64,000 bases of DNA. It comes from Alviniconcha marisindica. Lineage: Eukaryota > Mollusca > Gastropoda > Provannidae. Of this stretch, positions 1-10,339 are shown in pieces (the stretch's first letter is position 1; every line of letters starts with the position of its first letter). The notes under the pieces are model-generated. The model made no database searches, was not told the DNA's origin, and was given only the letters and a program-made list of their open reading frames with translations. The translations under genes were made by a program, and so were the position numbers. The stretch covers positions 442,501-506,500 of the forward strand of contig JABMCL010000598.1 in assembly GCA_018857735.1 (NCBI GenBank), written 5' to 3'.

Positions 1-335
1 AGATGAGACACACCATTACACATCAGACAGCACATCAGTACTGGTCTGATGAAACACACCATTACAGGTCTGATGAAACACATCATTACAGGTCTAACAA
101 AACACATCATTACAGGTCTGATGAAACACATCATTACAGGTCTGATGAAACACATCATTACAGGTCTGATGAAACACATCATTACATGTCTGACAAAACA
201 CATCATTACAGGTCTGATGAAACATCATTACAGGTCTGATGAAACACATCATTACAGGTCTGATGAAATGTACCATTACAGGTCTGACAAAACACATCAT
301 TACAGGTCTGACAAAACACATCATTACAGGTTAGG
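1..335. repeat. 24-bp minisatellite
   Basis: About 13 units with core GGTCTGATGAAACACATCAT. The period is a multiple of three, so all frames stay open and read as SDETHHYR repeats. Not a gene. It continues off the left edge. Confidence 0.95.
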
Positions 336-352
336 TGACACTCACAACATGA

Positions 353-556
353 CGGGCCAGACAGCACATATCACTTACTGCAGGACAGACAACACATATT
401 ACTCGCTGCAGGACAGACAACACATATCATTCGCTGCAGGACAGACAACACATATCACTCACTGCAGGACAGACAACACATATCACTGGCTGCAGGACAG
501 ACAACACATATCACTCACTGCAGGACAGACAACACATATCACTCACTGCAGGAAAG
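353..556. repeat. 28-bp minisatellite
   Basis: About seven units with core TGCAGGACAGACAACACATA. Directly follows the 24-bp array. Confidence 0.92.
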
Positions 557-833
557 ACAACAAATGCAGGCAAGAGGCCAGACAGCAACATTCACAGTTA
601 TGTGCCAGACAACATTATTATACTCTTCAAAAAACTTAAGCACTATGTCTAAAAAACATTTTTTTATTTTAAATTTAAATTTGACAAAAATACAGGAAAA
701 ATTTGTTTGAAATTACTGTCAAACAGACAGTAGCTTGGGACACTGGTATGGAAAAATGAGATGTCACTTGACTCACAGCCTGTAACATAGACAGTGGGCC
801 ACTTTGTGATGTGATGTGTCAATGACTCAGTGA
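557..833. other. Non-repetitive AT-rich stretch
   Basis: No exon, RNA gene or element recognised. AAATTTAAATTTGAC-type AT-rich sequence between two arrays. Confidence 0.6.
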
Positions 834-2470
834 CAGCAGTAAACTGTCAATGACAGGGGACACAGCAGTAAACTGCCAATGACAGGGGACACAGCAGTAA
901 ACTGTCAATGACAGGGGGCACAGCAGTAAACTGTCAATGACAGGGGGCACAGCAGTAAACTGTCAATAAACTGTCAATGACAGGGGACACAGCAGTAAAC
1001 TGTCAATGACAGGGGACACAGCAGTAAACTGTCAATGACAGGGGACACAGCAGTAAACTGTCTAATGACAGAAGCAGTTTATTTTAAACTGTTTAATTTA
1101 CAGGGACAAGCAGTAACTGTCAATACAATTTGTTTGACAGCATAAACTGTCAATACAGGGCACAGTAAACTGCATATGACAGGGACACTAGCAGTAACTG
1201 TCAATGACAGGCACAGCAGTAAACTGTCAATGACAGGGGCACAGCACTGTAAACGTCAAGACAGTGGGCCACTGTCGATGTAAACTGTCAATGACCAGGG
1301 GCACAGCAGTAAACTGTCAATGACAGGGGACACAGCAGTAAACTGCAATGACAGGGGCACACAAGTCAATAAACTGTCAATGACAGGGGGCACAGCAGTA
1401 AACTGTCAATGACAGGGGGCACAGCAGTAAACTGTCAATGACAGGAACAGCAGTAAACTGTCAATGACAGGGGACACAGCAGTAAACTGTCAATGACAGG
1501 GGCACAGCAGTAAACTGTCAATGACAGGGGACAGCAGTAAACTGTCAATGACAGGGGCACAGCAGTAAACTGTCAATGACAGGGGCCAGCATAAACTGTC
1601 AATGACAGGCACAGCAGTAAACTGTCAATGACAGGGGGCACAGCAGTAAACTGTCAATGACAGGGGCACAGCAGTAAACTGTCAATGACAGGGGCACAGC
1701 AGTAAACTGTCAATGACGGACAGCATAAACTGTCAATGACAGGGGCACAGCAGTAAACTGTCAATGACAGGGGGCACAGCAGTAAACTGTCAATGACAGG
1801 GGCACAGCAGTAAACTGTCAATGACAGGGGCACAGCAGTAAACTGTCAATGACAGGGGCACAGCAGTAAACTGTCAATGACAGAGGGCACAGCAGTAAAC
1901 TGTCAATGACAGGGGCACAGCAGTAAACTTGTCAATGACAGGGGACACAGCAGTAAACTGATCAGCATAAACTGTCAATGACAAGGGACAGTAAATGCAA
2001 CAGGGGACAGCAGTAAACTGTCAATGACAGGGGACACAGCAGTAAACTGTCAATGACAGAGGACACAGCAGTAAACTGTCAATGACAGGGGACACAGCAG
2101 TAAACTGTCAATGACAGCGAGACACAGCAGTAAACTGTCAATGACAGGGGACACAGCAGTAAACTGTCAATGACAGGGGGCACAGCAGTAAACTGTCAAT
2201 GACAGGGGCACAGCAGTAAACTGTCAATGACAGGGGACACAGCAGTAAACTGTCAATGACAGGGGCACAGCAGTAAACTGTCAATGACGGGCACAGCAGT
2301 AAACTGTCAATGACAGGGGACACAGCAGTAAACTGTCAATGACAGGGGACACAGCAGTAAACTGTCAATGACGGGACACGAAAGTCAAGACAGGGACAGA
2401 TAAACGTCATACGGAAACATGTCAACATAAAGTAATGACAGGGGACAGCAGTAAACTGTCAATACAGGAA
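834..2470. repeat. 29-bp minisatellite, about 55 units
   Basis: Core CAGTAAACTGTCAATGACAG. Copies in 1070-1260, 1960-2010 and 2370-2470 are broken by many single-base gains and losses, unlike the clean copies between them. Lies left of the last ABCC1-like exon, in its intron. Confidence 0.95.
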
Positions 2471-2698
2471 AGCAGAAAACAGACAAGACAGATGGATAGT
2501 TTCAAAGAGACAGACTGTAATCAACCCTTATTTTGATTCTAATATCTTGTCAACTGTGTACAATCACCTCCAGACTAATAAACACTGTTTAAAATCACAC
2601 AATCAAAAACATGTACCAGGGTGAAAAACATGTCACCAGTTTCAGACATAATACAGACAGACAAACAAGCAAGCAAACAGACAGACAAAGAGACCAAC

Positions 2699-2827
2699 CC
2701 TCAATTCTATGCGGGAGTAAACTGGAACAATCTGTGTCAGGGCCAGCAGCAACCAGAAGGAAAACTGCAGCCCTGACGTGATGAAGCCTCGGCTTCGCTC
2801 CAGCACCGTCAGAAGACATGACAGCAA
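2699..2827 (-). CDS. ABCC1: ABCC1-like exon (TMD0, LERSRG motif)
   Basis: This 129-nt exon has 43 codons in phase 0. The acceptor TTTGCAG ends at 2828. It encodes [19 protein letters not shown], then a hydrophobic helix ending VYSRIELR. The ER-RG-x-x-SSG type motif after a helix is characteristic of ABCC TMD0. The proposed donor GTTGGT (from 2698) is weak, so the exact 3' edge is less certain than the rest. Confidence 0.82.
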
Positions 2828-4603
2828 CTGCAAACACACAGCATCTTGATGTCAGTACTGAAATCAACATACACTCTCCTAGACAGCTAACCAAGAAAAA
2901 CTGTATGTGACTGCACACAAAGAGTCAGACAGATACAAATCTCCCATCATCCAAACATTTCACATAAAGTGGACTTTAGATCACAGTCTATCTCAAAAAA
3001 GAAAGAAAGAAAGAAAGAAAGAAGAAGAAAGTTTCAGAAAATTCAGTTTCAACATTATTATATATTTCTTTATCACTGATACAGTATCATGAACACATTT
3101 TTATTTTCTAAGAACAAACTAGCTTTTATTTCAAAGACTTCAAATTGGTAATGATGTTAATGATGCAGCAACTGCATGTTATTAAGGCCCCCCCCCCCCC
3201 CCATTCCCCAAGATTAACTTGCACACACACACACATACACATCCCCAATTTCTGTCACACACCACAGTAACAGCAAGGGTGGCAGGACCAAGAACGTCAG
3301 CTTTCAGGAGGCCATCTCCATCTTTGATGTGATTACTGAGGCGTAGCAGAAACTGAGCTATAGTTGTCAGGAACAGCAGCCCAGACAGCATCTGTAAAAG
3401 GGGAGAACAATAAGATGATCAAGGTCCAGACCTCGGGCAAGATCATTTCTAGATCTAAAAACTGTTGAGGCATATGCCAAGGTCTGACCATTAGTCACTG
3501 TCATGGAAATTCTCATTTGCACTGCAATGCCAGTGGAAATGAACACTTCCGGGGGTAATTATTGGTAGTAATTAACATAAGATGCATTTCTTTTCTTAGT
3601 ACTACATTGTCCCTTGCAGGAAATTTCGGTTACATAACAGCTGCTGCTGTGTGCGTTATTTTCTGTGTCTACAAACAATGGTTTGGCTGCCGGTGTTGGG
3701 GATTTTTAACATGTACACAGATGTTGATGCATATGATTGTACACAGGGGCTGATGTAACCATCCTGGTACTCTCTTTATGTAATAATAATAATAAATTTT
3801 ATTTATAATGCACCTGCCCCAGTTCTAAAAACGAGCTCCAAACACCGTACAGCTTCACATATCAGACTCATAATACATAGCTAAGAAATACATGCATTAA
3901 AAACAGGACCTAGGTAAAACACTTGCATCTGACAAGAAAAAGATTATGACCAACTGATTAATAAATCGTATTACTGTAAACAATACCAGTAAACCAATAA
4001 ACAATAAACAAATAGGAAAGGCAACAACAGTAAATGAACAACGGACAATCCATAAAAACAAGATATAACTGGAATAACTTAATTAGTATAATTCTGATTA
4101 AATTAAAATACACTACCAATTCAACAATAACACATTCTCAGGAAGCCGTACAAACATTCAAGTTTTAAATTTATATGTCGCTTAAGCAGAATGACATCGT
4201 AATAAACTAACTAACGTTATTAAGATCATCAACTAAGGTAAGCGACCCCACTAACTAATAACATCTACCAGCAAGATGTCCAAGACTCATGACACGACAC
4301 CATAAGTGAGTCTGCACTGAAAGCTGACTCAGGGAGGAAAATCCCTTGCCACAGTGGAGACTTGATCCCACATTAGTATTATGCCCGACTTTTCAGTCAT
4401 ACACTCTACCAACTGAGCTATCCCTTCCCTTAAATCAACCTCTTTTAATTTTTTATTATATCAAAACCAAACAGAACAAGATACATTTCTTTAACTGCAA
4501 CAGACTCATACTAAATAGAACATGGAAAGCAACCCACACTCCAAATGAAGAAAGTTTAGCTGTCTTTAATGTCTTCTGCTCTTCTGTGACCTTCTTGATG
4601 CAT

Positions 4604-4669
<66 letters not shown>

Positions 4670-4928
4670 TTATTTATCCACCTTGCACAAACCACCACAT
4701 CACAAACACCATGGTCAATTTAGCATTGTGTGGCTGCAGGTGTCTCACCAGTTTAGCCAGGTAGATGCTGCTGATACCGATGGGTTGCATGTGGTAGTAA
4801 GTGAGAACAGAGTAGACATAGAGAAAGGAGGCAATCCACAGCCACCCGCATGGAACCCAGATCAGAACAGTGTCCTGGAAACATGGTGTGAACTGTGGCC
4901 AAGATCCATCCCACAACTCTGTTCTGTT
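2699..4928 (-). CDS. ABCC1: ABCC1/MRP1-like ABC transporter, N-terminal TMD0 exons (partial gene)
   Basis: Three minus-strand exons (4928-4749, 3391-3263, 2827-2699) join in phase 0 to about 146 residues of the TMD0 domain of a multidrug-resistance-associated (ABCC) full transporter. These proteins use ATP to export glutathione, glucuronide and other organic-anion conjugates across the plasma membrane. Seen: an N-terminal stretch with [16 protein letters not shown], a typical TMD0 opening, then successive hydrophobic helices and the [11 protein letters not shown] motif where vertebrate MRP1 has LERRKGVQSSG. The exon starting at 4928 begins at the same point as human MRP1 exon 2 as I remember it. 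The ABC cassettes and the two six-helix domains must lie left of position 2699, outside the window. ABCC2, ABCC3 and ABCC1 cannot be separated from this part alone. The start codon is uncertain (see 8959-8979). Confidence 0.85.
3263..3391 (-). CDS. ABCC1: ABCC1-like exon (TMD0 helices)
   Basis: This 129-nt exon has 43 codons in phase 0. The acceptor is TTTTACAG (ends at 3392) and the donor GTGTGT starts at 3262. It encodes [20 protein letters not shown] followed by a polar loop and [11 protein letters not shown]. The order of helix, acidic/polar loop and helix matches the second and third TMD0 helices of MRP1-like proteins. The donor abuts a short CA/GT run and a poly-C run at 3187-3202. Confidence 0.8.
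3778..4436 (-). mobile_element. tRNA-derived SINE-like element (copy 1)
   Basis: Read on the minus strand, the head carries TAGCTCAGTTGGTAGAG (box A, 4409-4420 region) and a degenerate box B (GGGATCAAGTC, about 4350-4363). A unique body follows, and then a 3' end TGCATTATAAATAAAATT with (TTA)n at 3778-3796. It sits in the intron of the ABCC1-like gene. The 3' tail resembles that of the LINE fragment at 58173-58290. Boundaries are approximate. Confidence 0.65.
4600..4669. repeat. (CA)n microsatellite
   Basis: About 30 CA dinucleotides in the intron of the ABCC1-like gene, 80 nt beyond an exon donor (minus strand). Confidence 0.97.
4749..4928 (-). CDS. ABCC1: ABCC1-like exon (first TMD0 helix)
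   Basis: This 180-nt exon has 60 codons and is phase 0 at both ends. The acceptor is TTTGCAG (ends at 4929) and the donor GTGAGA starts at 4748. It encodes [19 protein letters not shown], then a hydrophobic helix, and ends YLAKL. NRT is a possible N-glycosylation site in the extracellular N-terminus, as expected for TMD0. Confidence 0.85.
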
Positions 4929-5547
4929 CTGCAAACATGTCAACACAAAGAACTTGTCACAATGATGCACAGGTACAAAGACCCTAGACACTAAAATAAT
5001 ATTTCAACAAATTTCTGCAGAGGCAAAATGTCTCCCTAAAATCTAAGACTAAATCATCATGTCCATATAAATATAACAACCTGGATATGAACCACCAAGA
5101 AAATTACATAGAGGCCAGCCAAACTGGTATGCAAAGGTCAATACACTCTTTGTGCAGCTGCATTTGTTATAAAAATATAAATTCACAACAAATGCAAGTC
5201 AAAAGCATATAATTTACACAAAGTATGACATATCTCTCAAACTACTTAAATAAGTCAAACAGCAAGCTTTGCTAGATTTTTAGAGCGGTCTTAAAATGGT
5301 TGCACTGTCAGCCATTTAAATTTTACCATGGGAGACAAGCTCATATCAGCATGTTCACACGAAAAAGTCCAGTGTCATCAAGCTGTCACAGTGTCAGCAA
5401 ATGAACTTAGACTAGAGCCAGCAGAGGTGATGACCCACTAACTGACCATGAATTGTGTACGTAAAAAAATTGAAAAACAAAACAAACAAAAAAGGGAAAA
5501 GATTATAGGAACAAGAAAATGCTCAGAGAACTCAAACTCAAAGGACT
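4929..5547. other. Intergenic or intronic stretch without recognisable features
   Basis: AT-rich sequence between the ABCC1-like exon and the SINE-like copy 2. No ORF, RNA or repeat recognised. Confidence 0.5.
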
Positions 5548-6013
5548 GATTGATGATCGCTTATATAGCACTATTCTGCGCTCTCTTGAGCAGACTCACT
5601 GTGCTAGCATGTGATTCTACGTGAGTGACTAGCTTTTTATAGCGTGTTTTTAAATATCCATCAAAGTGGTGTACTTAAGCACTGACATGGCTGGTGCCAC
5701 ATGAAACTGCTGCCATCTTGGCGCAAGTTCTCTGTACACCATACAACTATGCACCATGCCACTTCATGCAAAGCCACATACATAAAGTGTATGCGTGTTT
5801 AGCTGCAACCTGCCACCTGCACTTTTGGCAGAATGACTGGGATCTTTTACGTGCTAGTGCAGTAACACAGGGGTGGAACAGATAACGAAATAAGAGTCAG
5901 CACACAAAGTTGACCCTGGAGAAGAAAATTCTCCCGCAGCTCCTGCAGGGATTCGAACCTGTAACCTTTCAATCAGGAGTCCGGTGCTCTAACCACTGAG
6001 CTACCCCTGCCCC
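5548..6013 (-). mobile_element. tRNA-derived SINE-like element (copy 2)
   Basis: The minus strand begins GGGGCAGGGGTAGCTCAGTG, with box A at 6003-5993 and an excellent box B GGTTCGAATCCC at 5959-5948. The body contains TGCAGGAGCTGCGGGAGAAT and the 3' end has AGTGCTATATAAGCGATCAT, a LINE-type tail ending at about 5548. It is in the same orientation as copy 1, with a related post-box-B segment (GGGA(A/T)TTTCC-like). Confidence 0.72.
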
Positions 6014-6019
6014 TGGGAT

Positions 6020-6560
6020 TTGTTTGGTAACACAGATCCACAAGATAGGGGCAGTCAATGTTGGATAAAGTGTATGGACGTTGCTGCATTGTCAGGAAAC
6101 ACAGATTTATCCACAAGACATAGACTGCCAGTGGGTAAAGCGCATGTATGGACAGTGTTGCGTTGCTGGGTAAAACAGCTCTATCCACAAGACGTAGACT
6201 GTCAGTGGGTAAAGACAAGCGCATGCATGGACAATACTGCTTTGTTAGGTAACAGATTTATCCACAAGACATAGACTACCAGTGGGTAAAGTGCATGCAT
6301 GGACAGTGCTGCACTGTTAGGTAACAGATCTACCCACAAGACATCTTTGTGGATAAAGTGCATGGACAGTGCTGCACTGTTAGGTAACAGATCTACCCAC
6401 AAGACATCTTTGTGGATAAAGTGCATGGACAGAGCTGTATTGCTAGGTAACACAGATCCACAAGACACAGACTGTCACTAATCAGTGGGTAAAATGCGTG
6501 GACAGTGCTGCATTGCTAGGTAATACAGATCCACAAAACAGGGACTGTCACTGGGTTAAG
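6020..6560. repeat. Tandem repeat of about 60 bp, diverged
   Basis: About eight units with shared blocks CATGGACAGTGCTGCA, TTAGGTAACAGAT and CCACAAGACATAGACT. Starts immediately next to the SINE-like head. Confidence 0.85.
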
Positions 6561-7443
6561 TGCACAGTCACTGATGTGAAGAGCCATGGGCTTCCATGAA
6601 GATCGTGCCAAGGCGGTGCCATCTTCACCAGATCTATGTCACTATCACAATACACGATATTTTAATATAAACCAGTTTTTCATTTGACCAGTGTGACCAG
6701 CTGAATTTATTCTTAATGTACACAACTTCACTGGCTAGGGTAATCTACAAGAACAATATATCATACATGACATGTGGAAACATCTTAATAAACTTCTTTT
6801 GTCCCCCACCCCCTTACCCCTTGTTCTGCTGACACACCATTGCTATCTGTCTGTCTGTACTAATCAGGGCACGGCTTGCCCAAAACGTGTTAAAAGTTGT
6901 TTTGTTTTGTTCTGTTACACCTGTTTACAGTGCTAGTTATTAGAGCATGTCGATTGTCTCGTGAACATTTTGCGTCTTGCCTCACCCAAAACGGCGTATC
7001 ACAGAAACCGTCCATCTCCGGCTGTTTGCACCCGTGTGGGTTTTTCCACTAGAGCAGCCGACAGCTCACACGCTGAAATCACTGACTTTCCCAGGGGAGA
7101 AAATCTTTGCTGTCACAAGCAGTCGTCTCAAAATAATGAAGTTGCTCCCGCTAGAATGAACTCCACGGAATAAATTTCCCAACGCGCGGTTCAAACCTTG
7201 TACCTCGTGCACACTGCGACAAGCGCTGCAAGGCAATTTTCACGTGAGTTTAAAATGTTCCGCGAGCAGCATTCAAAGTACTGGTCAATGACGACCTAGC
7301 TGCATCCAATGTAAGTCCGTGATTGCACCACTGTCTGCAGAACGTCGTCTGCTGTAGCATCAGCCATGATGGACGGAAGGGAAAGCAATCTCATCTTTTG
7401 AAAAGAGTTGTCTGGACATGACAGCCCGATTAGCCTCAGCTAA
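6561..7443. other. Low-copy stretch, possible 5' region
   Basis: Mostly unique sequence. Around 6960-7400 it becomes richer in CpG. On the minus strand an ATG at 7366 in a good context reads MADATADDVLQTVVQ and stops after 23 codons, with no clear donor, so no gene is called. Confidence 0.4.
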
Positions 7444-7514
7444 TTTGGACCCCGAGACAAAATGAATGTGACCCAGATCATCTGGGTCACATTCATTTTG
7501 TCTCGGGGTCCAAA
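7444..7514. repeat. Perfect 34-bp inverted repeat with 3-nt loop
   Basis: The left arm 7444-7477 and right arm 7481-7514 are exact reverse complements (TTTGGACCCCGAGACAAAAT... / ...ATTTTGTCTCGGGGTCCAAA) around TCA. It is far longer and more perfect than expected by chance. No coding context. Confidence 0.95.
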
Positions 7515-7894
7515 CACCTAAAGGGTTCAAAAGAACGCTAGCAGTCATTTTTGTCTGGGAGAGTGACACCAGCGGCCCGCCATATTAGTACTGTCAACAG
7601 CTATTGGGCGGACAGTAACGAATTGCGGCTTTTGTAGAGCGCTCAGTCATTATATATAATAAAAGGAAATTTGCAATTAAAACATACCATCAACATAGCA
7701 TATGAATGAACAAAATTGTTAAGGAAAAAAAGAAAAGGGGGGGGGGAGGGGGGGAGAAATGTTTAAACAAATTACAATTATAGCTAAAACGACACAAGTC
7801 AGTTAAAGCGGAGTCAGTCTCGTGACTCACAGTACACTACTCAGGTAACACTGACCTGTCACACACTCAGTGACGCGGCCCGCACCACGGTAGA

Positions 7895-8306
<412 letters not shown>

Positions 8307-8507
8307 GTATCTCTTTGGTGTCTCAGTTTCCACGACAATGACACAGCACGACATGGCGGGTACAACACAAGCAGGAAGCTCCACTGACGACGACACAGCA
8401 CGACATGACGGCCAGCAGGAAGCTCCACTACACAAAAGAGACGGAAGATATCAAGACATTAAAGTCATAAACACAAGCTACACACGGCCCCTTCTTCGTC
8501 GTTACTA

Positions 8508-8880
<373 letters not shown>

Positions 8881-9600
8881 GGTGTTTAAACTGATAGCCG
8901 ATAAACTTGAGCTTCTCTCTCCGTTTATGGATTGAGTTAATTTTCCGACTGATTTTACCCACGGCACAGCACTGTCCATTCACTGAGTGTGGCAGCTTCG
9001 ATCGTTACTGAATGGGCGTGAGTAATTCTCATGCTTTTCAGTCGTGCCGAGTTCACTGGCCGGGTTCAATACTTTGAGTACAGGACAGAGTGTGCAGAAT
9101 CCACTGTTACTGAGCTGGATTTTAACACAGTTCACATGTGAACACTTATTAAATCCGTCCAAGTCTCCCCGGCCAGTCACTCAGTGAGTGCTCCCCATTG
9201 AGGAACCAACACCTCCGTCAAGGCGAAGTTCAGAACAAGATCTGAACCATCATTTACCATGTCCCTCTTCCGTGTCAGTCTCTTCACGCCGCCGTAGTTC
9301 CTGCACATGAAGGTCCAATGGTCCGGTAGTCGCCTTCGCCCGCATCATCAGTTGCCGGTTTTGTCACAGTCACTGAGTAGGACTTGGTCTCTGCATTCAG
9401 CTCAGTCTCAGCGGTCCGTTTTTCTGCTGGCGATTAGGCCCATACCTGACTCTTTTTTTATGCCAACGTATTAAAATTTTATCAAGTTAAATTCCAAGCC
9501 GCATCGGCCCTGTACCACATCCGTCAGAAAAGCGGGGTTTAGACTGTGGCCGCGATCAAGTCAGTCTGATGCGGAACGACTACATCCGTTGTGAGTACCG
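8881..9600. other. Non-repetitive, moderately GC-rich stretch
   Basis: Possible 5' flank or promoter of the minus-strand ABCC1-like gene. No TATA box or other site is convincing. No other exon recognised. Confidence 0.35.
8959..8979 (-). CDS. Possible first coding exon of the ABCC1-like gene
   Basis: An ATG at 8979 opens MDSAVPW and is followed directly by GTAAAA, a possible donor in phase 0. That is the phase needed to join the exon starting at 4928, and MRP1-family first exons are similarly tiny and end in W before the splice. The surrounding 8960-9560 stretch is non-repetitive and suits a 5' end. No homology can be claimed from seven residues. The call rests on phase, position and the terminal W only. 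Confidence 0.27.
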
Positions 9601-9611
9601 TGCAGCGCTTC

Positions 9612-9828
<217 letters not shown>

Positions 9829-9872
9829 CGAGTATATTTCAAGAACCGTGAATCCATTGTATATATCTATAG

Positions 9873-9875
<3 letters not shown>

Positions 9876-9958
<83 letters not shown>
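9876..9958. repeat. (GT)n microsatellite
   Basis: About 40 GT dinucleotides. Confidence 0.97.
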
Positions 9959-10339
9959 ATGTATTGCTCTAGAGTAAAGCTATCACAGGCTAGACGAGAG
10001 TTTGGAGCACTACCACATCTTAACGCCGCCATGTCCAGTAAAACCAGCACCGAATTGAAGCAATACTGAAATAAACGTCTGTGTCTAAATGGTTCAGAAT
10101 TTGTTTTCCATGTTATAAACAGAAGAAAGCAATTAGACACTATTTTATAGTAGGTAAAGAATGGATTATTATTTGTAAATTCTTGCATAGAGCTGATCTA
10201 CCAGGATGACGGTATTCTTGGTGTATGTAAATGCCCCCCCCCACTCCCACCCCCGCCCAACCCACTCATTGTGTGGTCAGTTTTATGGGTTTTTTCCCTC
10301 TTTTTTTCTATGTTTTTGTTTTGTTTATTCTCAGTTGTC

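Noticed and set aside
834..2470. Short direct repeats resembling a CRISPR array
   Set aside because: Units are head-to-tail with no unique spacers, no cas genes, and the genome is eukaryotic.
5943..6013. A functional tRNA gene
   Set aside because: Box A and box B are good, but the anticodon stem does not pair properly and the head continues into a SINE body with a LINE-like tail.
7298..7366. Minus-strand short ORF MADATADDVLQTVVQ as first exon of a gene
   Set aside because: Good ATG context, but a stop after 23 codons, no clear donor in the right phase and no recognised family.
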